Part shown: piece by piece, positions 36,424 to 45,424 of the stretch | Layout of the letters: every line of letters begins with the position of its first letter | Position numbering within the stretch: the first letter of the stretch is position 1 | NCBI GenBank assembly: GCA_902618535.1 | Contig: CACNAV010000004.1 | Coordinates: 62,001 to 126,000 of the forward strand | DNA length: 64,000 bases | Direction: 5' to 3' | Source: an uncultured Alphaproteobacteria bacterium | GTDB taxonomy: Bacteria > Pseudomonadota > Alphaproteobacteria > Methylaequorales > Methylaequoraceae | Position numbers and translations under genes: made by a program | Notes under the pieces: model-generated | What the model was told of the DNA's origin: nothing | The model's input: the letters and a program-made list of their open reading frames with translations, nothing else | Database searches by the model: none

Positions 36424-38176
36424 AATAAAAATACTCCCGGACGAAATCATTAATCAAATTGCTGCCGGTGAAGTTCTTGATCGACCTTCCTCTGCAGTAA
36501 AGGAGCTTGTAGAAAACAGTATTGACGCTAACTCAAAAAAAATATCGGTATTCGTACGAGATGGTGGCAAAACTGAAATTATTGTTACAGATGATGGTGA
36601 TGGGATTTCAAAACAAGAGCTTGAATTAGCAGTAACTAGACACGCAACATCAAAATTAAATGAAAAAAAAATAGATACTTTATCTTTTCTCGGATTTAGA
36701 GGAGAAGCCTTGCCTTCGATTGGGTCGGTTTCCGAAATGTCTATTAAGTCTAACATTAATGAGGACCAAAATGGAATGATGATTGAGATAATTGCAGGCA
36801 TAAAAAAAAAAATAAGGCCTGTTAATCATAGAAAAGGGACAACGGTATCGGTTAAAAAATTATTTTTTTCCACACCAGCTAGATTAAAATTTTTAAAGAC
36901 AGATAATTATGAGTCACTTTTAATAAAAAGAATAATTCAGAAATTAGCACTCTGTAACTATGACATTGATTTTGATTTAACAATTAATAATAAAAAAGCT
37001 ATTTTGACAAAAAGTCATAAAAACTGTGACAAAAAAGAGAAATTTAAAAGAAGAGTAACAACTTTACTGGGGTCAGAGTTTATTGAAAACTCAATCTTTA
37101 TCGATGAAACCTCTGAAAATTTTAAATTTAAAGGTTATATAGGAATACCTACTTTTCATCATTCAAATACTAACAATCAATTTTTATTTGTTAATGGAAG
37201 GGTAGTACAAGATAAATCAATGAATGTTATTTTTAAAGTAGCGTATAGAGACTTTATGTCTTACGACAGATTTCCTCAATTAATTTTGTTTATTGAATGT
37301 CCACAAGATGAAGTTGATGTAAACGTTCATCCATCAAAAAATGAGATGCGATTTAGGAATTTAAATTATTTAAGATCAAAAATTCTTAAGGTTTTTAAAT
37401 CAAATTTGATAACAGCTGGTCATAGAGCTAGTACTTTAAATACATTAAAGGCAGTAGAGAAGTTTTCCATTAAATCTAATCAAAAAACTTTTTTACAATT
37501 AAAAGATGAAAAATTTAATGACGAAAATCTTAATAATTTAAGTCACTCCTCAGATAATAATAATATTGATAAACAAGACAAAGAAAATTCATCACTTTTT
37601 CCGCTTGGTTATGCAAAAAGTCAGTTTCACAAAACCTATATTATGTCAGAAACTAATGAAGGAATTGTAATAATAGATCAGCATGCTGCTCATGAAAGAC
37701 TTGTTTATGAGAAATTAAAAAAAGATTTCTTTGAAAAAAAAATAAAAACGCAGATATTACTTATTCCTGTAGTAATTGATGTTGACTCTTCGATTATTGA
37801 AAACCTTGAAAAAAAACTGCAACTTGTTTCTGAGTATGGTGTTAAAATTGAAATTTTTGGCAAAACCTCAGTAATTGTGAGAGAGTTGCCTCATATTTTA
37901 GCTAATTGTAATGTAAAAAAACTTGTTATTGATTTAATTGAAGAAGTACTAGAAACAAATGACTCAAAATCTGTTGAAAATGAAATAAATAAGATTTGTT
38001 CAAGGATGGCATGTCATGGCTCTATCAGAGCAGGAAGAGACCTTCAAGTTGATGAAATGAATGATTTACTGAGAAAAATGGAATCCACCCCTTTTTCTGG
38101 TCAATGTAATCATGGTAGACCCACATATGTAGAGTTAAAAATTGGTGATATAGAGAAATTATTTGGTAGAAAATAA
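36416..38176 (+). CDS. mutL: DNA mismatch repair protein MutL
   Basis: Mismatch-repair ATPase, 586 residues. The N-terminal GHKL ATPase has AAGEVLDRPSSAVKELVENS, DDGDGI and GFRGEAL. The C-terminal domain shows DQHAAHERLVYE from about residue 421, which fits the endonuclease pattern DQHA-x2-E-x4-E, plus ACHGSI and GQCNHGRP. So this MutL probably nicks DNA itself, unlike E. coli MutL. It converges on rsmD with one base between the stops. Confidence 0.95.
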   Translation: MNKIKILPDEIINQIAAGEVLDRPSSAVKELVENSIDANSKKISVFVRDGGKTEIIVTDDGDGISKQELELAVTRHATSKLNEKKIDTLSFLGFRGEALPSIGSVSEMSIKSNINEDQNGMMIEIIAGIKKKIRPVNHRKGTTVSVKKLFFSTPARLKFLKTDNYESLLIKRIIQKLALCNYDIDFDLTINNKKAILTKSHKNCDKKEKFKRRVTTLLGSEFIENSIFIDETSENFKFKGYIGIPTFHHSNTNNQFLFVNGRVVQDKSMNVIFKVAYRDFMSYDRFPQLILFIECPQDEVDVNVHPSKNEMRFRNLNYLRSKILKVFKSNLITAGHRASTLNTLKAVEKFSIKSNQKTFLQLKDEKFNDENLNNLSHSSDNNNIDKQDKENSSLFPLGYAKSQFHKTYIMSETNEGIVIIDQHAAHERLVYEKLKKDFFEKKIKTQILLIPVVIDVDSSIIENLEKKLQLVSEYGVKIEIFGKTSVIVRELPHILANCNVKKLVIDLIEEVLETNDSKSVENEINKICSRMACHGSIRAGRDLQVDEMNDLLRKMESTPFSGQCNHGRPTYVELKIGDIEKLFGRK

Positions 38177-38177
38177 T

Positions 38178-38735
38178 TTAATTTATTTCAAAAAATAAAA
38201 ACAATGAATTGGATACTTTTTTTTCTTTAATAATTTTCAAATGTGATAATTTATTTTGAAGATTTGATTTTGGTAACTCTAAGACTCCAAGTGATTTATT
38301 GTTAATAAGTCCAGAATTTCCAAGGAATTCTAAAATCTCAGGAATTTTGAACTTATTATAAGGTGGATCTAAAAAAAAAATATCGGCTCTAAATGGCATA
38401 AATTTCAGGTTTCTGAAGTCTGAATTATAAATTTCAGCAAATTTTTGAGCTCTGATTAGGTTCAAATTTTTTTTTGTAAGCTCAATTGCAATTTTTGAAT
38501 TATCTATAAAGCACACCTTTTTAAATCCTCTGGATATGCATTCAATACCTAAACCACCTGAACCACAAAAAAGATCCAATACTTTCATATCATCAAAAAT
38601 TAACTTTTTTTTTGAAAGTATTGAGTTAAGGGTACTAAAAATCATTTCCTTTGCTCTATCAGATGTTGGTCTTATTGAGTCATCAGGAGGAAGAAATAAT
38701 TTTGTTCCTCTATACTTACCAGAAATTATTCTCAT
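38178..38735 (-). CDS. rsmD: 16S rRNA (guanine-966-N2) methyltransferase
   Basis: SAM-dependent methyltransferase of 16S rRNA, 185 residues. The N-terminus MRIISGKYRGTKL is diagnostic, followed by RPTSDRAKEMIF, the SAM-binding VLDLFCGSGGLGIE and the catalytic DPPY (FFLDPPYNKF). It overlaps the rluB end by 20 bases, matching the conserved mutL/rsmD/rluB/tadA neighbourhood. Confidence 0.94.
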   Translation of the reverse strand: MRIISGKYRGTKLFLPPDDSIRPTSDRAKEMIFSTLNSILSKKKLIFDDMKVLDLFCGSGGLGIECISRGFKKVCFIDNSKIAIELTKKNLNLIRAQKFAEIYNSDFRNLKFMPFRADIFFLDPPYNKFKIPEILEFLGNSGLINNKSLGVLELPKSNLQNKLSHLKIIKEKKVSNSLFLFFEIN

Positions 38736-39465
38736 AAGAAAAATTTAACTCTTTTAAAAAATTATTGATTCTTTTTTCTTCAATTTCTTTTAAATTTCCT
38801 TCCTCCAAATTTTGTAATAAAAAAGGTCCATATTTTATTCTTTTTAATTTTAAAACTTTGAGCCCAAAAAATTTCATGATGTTTCTTATTTCTCTTTTTT
38901 TTCCTTCATAAAGTTTAATTTTAAATTGATGATTAAAATTTTTGGTGTAGATCGTTTCTAAATTATAGATTTCATAAATTATATCATCTATGTTAATTTT
39001 TTTTTTAATTAGGTTGTAAAAATTTTGAGGTAAACTTCCTTTTACATCAACAAGATAAATTCTCTCAACTTTATTTGACGGTTTTTCTAAAAAATTAGAA
39101 AGTGAAGGGTTGTTTGTAAGTATTATCAATCCCTCAGAATTTATATCAAGTCTTCCTACAGTCACAACTCTTGGAAAATCTTTAGTTGAAAGGAGTCTAA
39201 ATAAACTTTTTTGATTTTTTTGCTCCTTATTCGAGCAAACATATCCAACAGGCTTGTTTAAAAGCCAAACTCTAGTTTTTGGTTTTTTTAATTCTTTTCC
39301 AAGTACTCTTATTTTTTTTATTTTATCCTTTTCTATTGTAAATTCTTCAAATATTTCTCCATTGAGTTCGATCTTTCCTTCTTTAACGAGTGATTCTGCT
39401 TCACGTCTTGAGCAGATACCAGCGTGAGATAAAATTTTTGAAATTCTTATTTTTTGATTTTTCAA
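38716..39465 (-). CDS. rluB: rRNA pseudouridine synthase, RluB/RsuA family
   Basis: Large-subunit rRNA pseudouridine synthase, 249 residues. An N-terminal S4 RNA-binding domain (SKILSHAGICSRREAESLVKEGKIELNGE, about 8-36) is followed by the catalytic domain with the Asp motif VGRLDINSEGLIIL. RluB, RluE, RluF and RsuA are hard to tell apart by eye. The start is TTG at 39465, overlapping the preceding stop (TTGA); no ATG fits better. Confidence 0.88.
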   Translation of the reverse strand: MKNQKIRISKILSHAGICSRREAESLVKEGKIELNGEIFEEFTIEKDKIKKIRVLGKELKKPKTRVWLLNKPVGYVCSNKEQKNQKSLFRLLSTKDFPRVVTVGRLDINSEGLIILTNNPSLSNFLEKPSNKVERIYLVDVKGSLPQNFYNLIKKKINIDDIIYEIYNLETIYTKNFNHQFKIKLYEGKKREIRNIMKFFGLKVLKLKRIKYGPFLLQNLEEGNLKEIEEKRINNFLKELNFSYENNFW

Positions 39466-40178
39466 TTTTTTCTTGAACTTTCAACTAATGCTTTAAAAAT
39501 TTCTAAATCTTTGTCATCAATTAAAAACTCTGGGTGCCACTGAACACCTATACAAAATTTTTGATTTGGATTTTCTATTCCTTCAATTACTCCGTCCTCG
39601 GTAAATGAATTTACTTCTAATCCTTTTCCCAGGTTATCTACAGATTGATGGTGGGCTGAATTGACAAACATTTCTTCAGATTTTGTAATTTTGTATAGAT
39701 TGGATGATTTTTTAATTTTTACAATATGACTTGGTTGATCCCTTGGATTTTCTTGTTCATGATTAATATTAGACTGAATTTCATCAGGAATATGTTGAAT
39801 AAGGGTTCCCCCAAGCACTACATTTAATAATTGCTCGCCTCCACAAATTCCTAAAAGAGGAAGATTCATATCAACAGCTTTTTTTGTAATTTCAAATTCA
39901 AAGAAAGTTCGCTCTTTTTTTAATTTAACGAATTTACTAGAAATTTCCTTACCATAAATCTCAGGGTTAATGTCAAAGTCTCCTCCTGTAATAACTAAGC
40001 CATCAATGAGATTTAAATATTGATTTATATTTTCACTTGAGTGAGGAAGAAAAATAGAAGTTCCACCAGCTAAGTCGATAGATTCTGAATAATTTTTTCT
40101 TGCAGCGTACCAAGGGTACTTCGAATACGTTTTTGATTTTTCTTCATCTAATGTTATTCCAATAATTGGCTTTTTCAT
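39462..40178 (-). CDS. Class I glutamine amidotransferase-like hydrolase (PuuD family)
   Basis: A 238-residue peptidase C26 protein. Catalytic Cys in LLGICGGEQLLNVVLGG and His in GVQWHPEFL; DGLVITGGDFDINPEIYG is the family oxyanion region. Relatives include gamma-glutamyl-gamma-aminobutyrate hydrolase (PuuD) of putrescine breakdown, but no puu genes are nearby, so the substrate is open. It starts an operon with rluB and rsmD and diverges from the cyclophilin-like gene. Confidence 0.82.
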   Translation of the reverse strand: MKKPIIGITLDEEKSKTYSKYPWYAARKNYSESIDLAGGTSIFLPHSSENINQYLNLIDGLVITGGDFDINPEIYGKEISSKFVKLKKERTFFEFEITKKAVDMNLPLLGICGGEQLLNVVLGGTLIQHIPDEIQSNINHEQENPRDQPSHIVKIKKSSNLYKITKSEEMFVNSAHHQSVDNLGKGLEVNSFTEDGVIEGIENPNQKFCIGVQWHPEFLIDDKDLEIFKALVESSRKN

Positions 40179-40200
40179 GGCTATTAAATTTTTGTAATTG

Positions 40201-40590
40201 ATGTTAAATTATTATATGCAAAAAAAATGTAAAATCTGTATAAAAAATCATGAGATAGTAGTTAGCCTAAAAAATACCGCTACTGCAGAATTAATTTGGA
40301 AAAGTTTACCTTTTAGTTCAGATATTAATTTATGGGGCGAAGAGGTATATTTTTATACTAATCTCTCTAGTGAATTAGAGGATGATGCTAAAGATATAAT
40401 ATCTTTTGGCGAAATTGCTTATTGGCCAAGTGGGAAAGCAATAGCCATTGGTTATGGAAAAACACCTATTTCACGATCCAGCGAAATTAGACTAGCAGAT
40501 AAATGTAACATTTGGGGCGAAACAGAATATGATCTAAAAAAGTTGAAAGATGTAAGATCTGGAGAGAAGGTAGAAATTTTAAAATGCTAA
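40201..40590 (+). CDS. Cyclophilin-like fold protein
   Basis: A small protein of the family of cyclophilin-like beta-barrels (PF04126 type, TM1367-like), function unknown. Seen: NTATAELIWKSLPFSSDINLWGEEVYF, then FGEIAYWPSGKAIAIGYGKTP, typical of the family. It begins at ATG 40201 (129 residues) or ATG 40216, the latter giving the usual short N-terminus; neither has a clear ribosome site. It overlaps tadA by seven bases, so it may be translated with it. Confidence 0.75.
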   Translation: MLNYYMQKKCKICIKNHEIVVSLKNTATAELIWKSLPFSSDINLWGEEVYFYTNLSSELEDDAKDIISFGEIAYWPSGKAIAIGYGKTPISRSSEIRLADKCNIWGETEYDLKKLKDVRSGEKVEILKC

Positions 40591-41024
40591 AAAAAAGTCA
40601 TATAAAATTAGCATTAAAAATAGCAAAAGAATCAGCAAATAAAAATGAAATACCAGTTGGTTGTGTTATATTCGATAAGAAGGGTAAGATTATAAGTTCA
40701 GCGTCAAACTCTTCTATTGAAAAAAATGATCCAACTGCCCACGCAGAAATTTTAGCCATCCGAAAAGCATGTAAAAAACTAAATCTCAATAAATTAAATG
40801 AATTATCAATCTTTGTTACTCTTGAACCATGTAAAATGTGTGAATACGCTATTTACGAGTCTGGTATAAAAAAAATATTTTTTGGAGCTTATTCAGAAAG
40901 TAGCTCTCTTACACATAAAAAGATTAATTATCAATTAGAAAACAATGGTTATCAATTTTATGGAGGCATAGAAGAAAAAGAGTGTTCAAAACTTTTGACT
41001 GACTTTTTTAAAAAGCTTAGATAA
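40584..41024 (+). CDS. tadA: tRNA-specific adenosine deaminase
   Basis: Zinc deaminase making inosine at the wobble base of tRNA-Arg, 146 residues. Zinc ligands and catalytic Glu are present: His53 and Glu55 (PTAHAEILAI) and Cys83/Cys86 (TLEPCKMC). The start lies within the end of the cyclophilin-like gene; the stop abuts the purD stop with no base between them. Confidence 0.93.
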   Translation: MLKKSHIKLALKIAKESANKNEIPVGCVIFDKKGKIISSASNSSIEKNDPTAHAEILAIRKACKKLNLNKLNELSIFVTLEPCKMCEYAIYESGIKKIFFGAYSESSSLTHKKINYQLENNGYQFYGGIEEKECSKLLTDFFKKLR

Positions 41025-42290
41025 TTAAAAATTTTTGAAACCAATATCTTTCCTATAAAAACCATCTTTCCAATTTAATTTTTTTAAAACTTTATAAGCA
41101 CTTTTTCTGGCCTCTTCAATAGTTTTTCCTGTTGAAGTAACAGATAGTACTCTTCCACCATTAGAAAAATAATTCGAAGATAAATTTTTTGTTCCTGCGT
41201 GAAAAATTATAGTTTTTTCATCATCTTTAATTTTTTTAAGATTTGGAATTAGTATTTCTTTATTATACGATTCAGGGTATCCTTTAGATGCTAAAACAAC
41301 ACAAACTACTGATTTTCTTGAGTTGGTAATTTTAATTTTTCCTAATTCGTCTTTGGTAATAGATGCTATAATTTCCAAAAAATCGGTGTTTAATTTTCTG
41401 AGTAGTGTTTGGCACTCTGGGTCACCAAAGCGAACATTATATTCAATTACGTAGGGTTCATTGTTCTTAATTATTAATCCAAAAAATAAAATACCACGAT
41501 AAGTGAAACTCTCCTTTTTAAAACCTAAAAAAGTTTTTTCTATAATATTTTTTATAATTTTTTTTTCCAAATTTTTGCTTACTTTTTTGGATGGTGTGAA
41601 ACAACCCATCCCACCTGTGTTTGGACCAAGGTCGTTGTCAAAGGCTCTTTTGTGATCAAGAGCATATCCTAATGGTAAAAAAGTTTTTTTGTCAAAAAAG
41701 GAAAAATAACTTATTTCAAAACCATCAATAAATTCTTCAATTATTATTTTTTTTCCAGCATCGCCAAATTTTTTTTTTTTCATCATTAATTTTATTGTTT
41801 GTTCTGCTTCATTTAAATTTTTACATATAATTACTCCTTTGCCGGCAGCTAGACCGTCTGCTTTTATCACAATAGGAAAATTTATGGAGTTTAAATAATT
41901 TATGGCTTTATTAACTGCTGTAAATTTACGATATTTTGGTGTTAATATTTTATTTTTTAACAAAAAAGATTTGGCAAATGATTTTGAGGTTTCAAGTTTG
42001 GCAGCTTTTTTAACTGGACCAAAGGTTTTTATTCCTTTATTTTGAAGGTAATCGCTTACACCGTCAGCTAAGTATTCCTCTGGGCCAATTATAACTAAAT
42101 CAATAGAGTTATTTTTACAAAAATCTAGGATCTGAATTTTTTTTTTTAAATTAATAAATTCACATACGGCAATTTTTTGAATTCCTGCATTACCAGGTGA
42201 GCAAAATAACTTTTCGCATGATTTAGACTTTTTAACAGCCCAACAAATAGAATGTTCTCTCGCTCCGCTTCCTAAAACTAAAATATTCAA
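41025..42290 (-). CDS. purD: Phosphoribosylamine-glycine ligase
   Basis: Second enzyme of purine synthesis (GAR synthetase), 421 residues. The N-terminus NILVLGSGAREHSICW, the ATP-grasp segments IKADGLAAGKGVIIC and LGPNTGGMG, and EYNVRFGDPECQTLL are diagnostic. The start is TTG at 42290; it aligns exactly with the family N-terminus and no ATG is near. Transcribed divergently from xseA over 34 bases. Confidence 0.95.
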   Translation of the reverse strand: MNILVLGSGAREHSICWAVKKSKSCEKLFCSPGNAGIQKIAVCEFINLKKKIQILDFCKNNSIDLVIIGPEEYLADGVSDYLQNKGIKTFGPVKKAAKLETSKSFAKSFLLKNKILTPKYRKFTAVNKAINYLNSINFPIVIKADGLAAGKGVIICKNLNEAEQTIKLMMKKKKFGDAGKKIIIEEFIDGFEISYFSFFDKKTFLPLGYALDHKRAFDNDLGPNTGGMGCFTPSKKVSKNLEKKIIKNIIEKTFLGFKKESFTYRGILFFGLIIKNNEPYVIEYNVRFGDPECQTLLRKLNTDFLEIIASITKDELGKIKITNSRKSVVCVVLASKGYPESYNKEILIPNLKKIKDDEKTIIFHAGTKNLSSNYFSNGGRVLSVTSTGKTIEEARKSAYKVLKKLNWKDGFYRKDIGFKNF

Positions 42291-42324
42291 GAAAAAAAAT
42301 CCTTATTATGATATTACATTTAAT

Positions 42325-43662
42325 ATGAAAGTACACTCCAATATCATAGATTATACTGTAACTCAGCTTAATAAATCTATTAAAAATATAATCGAGTCTA
42401 GTTTTTTGACTTTAAGAGTTGTCGGCGAGGTTTCACAAGTTAAAAAACACTCATCAGGACACATTTATTTTACTTTGAAGGATAAAGAAAGTTCATTATC
42501 AGCAATCTGTTGGAGATCGAATGTTAATAAACTTAATGTTAAAATAGAAGAAGGTTCTTCAGTAGTGATTATTGGGAGAGTAACAACATATTCTCCGCAG
42601 TCTAAATATCAACTTATTGTGGAACAGGTGGAGTACCAGGGGGAAGGACTTCTACTCAAGATTTTAGAAGACAGAAAAAAGATGCTTTCAAAAGAGGGAC
42701 TTTTTGATGAAGATAAAAAAAAAAAAATCATCACTTTCCCATCATCTATAGGTGTTATTACATCTGAATCAGGTGCAGTATTTAGTGATATAGTTCATAG
42801 GATTAAAGATAGATTTCCTCTTGAAATTATTTTATATCCAGTAAAAGTTCAAGGTGAATCATCCGCAACTGAGATTTGTAATGCGTTAGATTATTTTGAG
42901 AATTACAAAAATAATAATTTTGATAAACCTGATGTAATAATCATAGCAAGAGGGGGAGGAAGCTTAGAAGATTTAATGCCATTTAATGAAGAAAAATTAG
43001 TAAGAAAAATTTTCAGTTGCTCTATTCCGATTGTTTCAGCTGTTGGTCATGAAACTGATATAACTCTTTGTGATTTCGTTTCTGATCTTAGAGCACCAAC
43101 ACCCTCAGCAGCTGCTGAAATTATTGTTCCTGAGAGAAATGAAATCTTAATTAGATTTGATCAAAAAATTCTATTTTTAAAAAAAATAATGGCTTCTTTC
43201 CTAGAAAAAAAGAAAAATGAAGTTTCAATCTTGAAAAATAAGCTCCCTGACCTTAAAAATAAAGTCAATACCTACTTTCAAAGTTTAGATTTTTTTGAGC
43301 AAAAGCTAATTAATGAGATAAAGAATAAGCTCTCACAAAAAAAAATATTGTTTATTGAGAATTCAGGAAAACTTAATTTAGAAGTATTTTTTAGTAATTT
43401 TCAGGTTTTAAAAGAAAAAATAAACCTTCTAAATGAAAGCTTATCTAAACAAGTTAACAATTTGTTTAATACAAAAAAACAGTATCTAAATTCATCAATC
43501 AGACAACTAGACTTATTATCGTACAAGGACACACTAAAAAGAGGGTTTGCGGTTATAAAAAATAAAAATATGATTATAAAAAAAACTACTCAAGTACAAG
43601 TAGGAGATGAACTATCAGTTGAATTTTTCAAAGATGAAATGAGAGTTAAAAAAATAAAATGA
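42325..43662 (+). CDS. xseA: Exodeoxyribonuclease VII large subunit
   Basis: Single-strand exonuclease subunit, 445 residues. An N-terminal OB-fold domain (VVGEVSQVKKHSSGHIYFTLKD) precedes the nuclease domain (IGVITSESGAVFSDI, ARGGGSLEDLMPFNEE, SAVGHETDITLCDFV, LRAPTPSAAAE) and a long coiled coil (about 265-390). The small subunit xseB is not beside it. Overlaps the M23 gene by four bases. Confidence 0.95.
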   Translation: MKVHSNIIDYTVTQLNKSIKNIIESSFLTLRVVGEVSQVKKHSSGHIYFTLKDKESSLSAICWRSNVNKLNVKIEEGSSVVIIGRVTTYSPQSKYQLIVEQVEYQGEGLLLKILEDRKKMLSKEGLFDEDKKKKIITFPSSIGVITSESGAVFSDIVHRIKDRFPLEIILYPVKVQGESSATEICNALDYFENYKNNNFDKPDVIIIARGGGSLEDLMPFNEEKLVRKIFSCSIPIVSAVGHETDITLCDFVSDLRAPTPSAAAEIIVPERNEILIRFDQKILFLKKIMASFLEKKKNEVSILKNKLPDLKNKVNTYFQSLDFFEQKLINEIKNKLSQKKILFIENSGKLNLEVFFSNFQVLKEKINLLNESLSKQVNNLFNTKKQYLNSSIRQLDLLSYKDTLKRGFAVIKNKNMIIKKTTQVQVGDELSVEFFKDEMRVKKIK

Positions 43663-44462
43663 AAAAATTCTGTCTTATTTCCCTCTTTTTTTATATTTGC
43701 TCGACACCTCTATTTTCTCAAGATTTCCCAAAAATTTTTGGTTGTTTTTGTGAAGGTGGAGTTATTTTAGGAAAAATAAAGAAAGATGACTCAATTAAAA
43801 TTGGTAATAAAAAGTTAGATATTTTTGATAACGGAGAATTTATTTTTGCTTTTGGACGAAAACATAAAAGTGAAGTTATAATAAGTTACAATGATGTCAA
43901 GAAAACCTACGTTGTAAAAAAAAAAAAATACAAGATAGAAAGAATTAGTGGTTTGCCAAGAGGAAAAGTTGAACCAAGTAAAAAGGATCTTGAAAGAATT
44001 AGAGTTGACCAAAAAAAAATTATAAACTCCAAAAAAATTGGGGAGCTTGAAAAAATCTTTGATGAAAAATTTGTAATGCCAGTTGAAGGAAGATTAACAG
44101 GTTTTTTTGGTAGTCAAAGAATCTTAAATGACAAACCTAAGCGACCGCATTATGGAGTTGATATTGCCCAAAAACAAGGTTCACCAATAATTGCACCCTC
44201 ATCTGGAAAAGTAAAACTTGTTGCAAATAACATGTTTTTTACAGGTAATACTGTGATATTAGATCATGGACTTGGCTTAATTTCTATTTTTGCACATATG
44301 GATGAAATCATAGTTGATGAAGGGCAATATGTTCAAATAAGTGAAAAAATTGGCTCTGTCGGCATGACTGGAAGAGCAACTGGCCCTCACCTACACTGGG
44401 GAATATATCTTAATGATACTCCTGTAGATCCTCTAACAATTTTAAATTCGTCATTCTTTTAG
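43659..44462 (+). CDS. Secreted M23-family metallopeptidase
   Basis: A 267-residue exported LytM-type peptidase. Signal peptide residues 1-20 (ending LFSQ). The C-terminal M23 domain has zinc and catalytic residues: His164 and Asp168 (HYGVDIA), His213 and His244/His246 (GPHLHWG), so it should be active on peptidoglycan cross-links. The N-terminal half is basic and contains no LysM domain. It overlaps the convergent lpxK by 12 bases. Confidence 0.88.
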   Translation: MKKFCLISLFFYICSTPLFSQDFPKIFGCFCEGGVILGKIKKDDSIKIGNKKLDIFDNGEFIFAFGRKHKSEVIISYNDVKKTYVVKKKKYKIERISGLPRGKVEPSKKDLERIRVDQKKIINSKKIGELEKIFDEKFVMPVEGRLTGFFGSQRILNDKPKRPHYGVDIAQKQGSPIIAPSSGKVKLVANNMFFTGNTVILDHGLGLISIFAHMDEIIVDEGQYVQISEKIGSVGMTGRATGPHLHWGIYLNDTPVDPLTILNSSFF

Positions 44463-45416
44463 GGTTTTTAAAATAAATTGTCTAAGTGTTTCTGAATTAT
44501 TAATTTTTAGATTTAGATCAGCCACACATATTTTTTTTTTAAATTGATCGGGAACTTTTATATAATCTTTTCTTGTACATATAATTGAAAGTTTTTTTTT
44601 TTTTGATTTTTCAATTATATTTTTTATTTCAATAATTGAAAACTTATGATGATCTGGAAATGAAATAAACTCGTCAACTTTAATTTTATGATCAAGGAGA
44701 CTCTCATAAAAATTTTGATTATTTCCAAGTGCACTAAAAGCAATCACCTTACTTTTTATATTTTTACTAAACTTTAATTCTCTGTAACCAGTGTAAATGT
44801 TTTTATGTGAAACAAATTCATATTTCTTTTTAGTAAAGTTTTTATCTAGAATTATTATAGCGTCGCATAATTCTAATGCATCTTTAGTTGGTTGTCTTAA
44901 TGGACCAGAGGGAAATATAAATCTATTTTTAGTTCCGTAAAAAGAATCAATAACCAATAATGACATTTTTTTTTTTACATTGATACTTTGTAAGCCGTCA
45001 TCCAGAATTATAAGATTCGCCCCATTTTTTTTACACAGCTTTGCACCTTCAACTTTATTTTTTGAGACACACGTTGATCCAAAATTAGCATGAATTAAGC
45101 TTTCATCACCTACATCCTGAAAATGCATAGTTTTTTTTACAATCAAAGGACCTTTATTCTTTCCTAAATATCCTCTTGTAAGAACAAAGATTTTAGAATA
45201 ATCCCTAGACAATAATTGCCTAATCCTTATTACAAGTGGTGTTTTTCCTGCCCCCCCAATAACTAAGTTCCCAACACAAAGAACTGGTTTACCTATCTCA
45301 ACCTCTTTTTTTGAAAATCTATAGGTTAGATATCCTAGATAATAAAAAAAGGAAAAAGGTAAAAGAAAAAAACTAATGATACTTTTTTTTTTCCAGAATG
45401 AAGGGATTTTGAACAT
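44451..45416 (-). CDS. lpxK: Tetraacyldisaccharide 4'-kinase
   Basis: Inner-membrane kinase that phosphorylates the lipid A precursor at the 4' position. A 321-residue protein with an N-terminal hydrophobic segment (about 14-32), a P-loop VGNLVIGGAGKTPLV and LILDDGLQS, typical of LpxK. Follows waaA by eight bases in an LPS block. Its last 12 bases overlap the convergent M23 gene. Confidence 0.93.
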   Translation of the reverse strand: MFKIPSFWKKKSIISFFLLPFSFFYYLGYLTYRFSKKEVEIGKPVLCVGNLVIGGAGKTPLVIRIRQLLSRDYSKIFVLTRGYLGKNKGPLIVKKTMHFQDVGDESLIHANFGSTCVSKNKVEGAKLCKKNGANLIILDDGLQSINVKKKMSLLVIDSFYGTKNRFIFPSGPLRQPTKDALELCDAIIILDKNFTKKKYEFVSHKNIYTGYRELKFSKNIKSKVIAFSALGNNQNFYESLLDHKIKVDEFISFPDHHKFSIIEIKNIIEKSKKKKLSIICTRKDYIKVPDQFKKKICVADLNLKINNSETLRQFILKTLKE

Positions 45417-45424
45417 CTTAAGAT

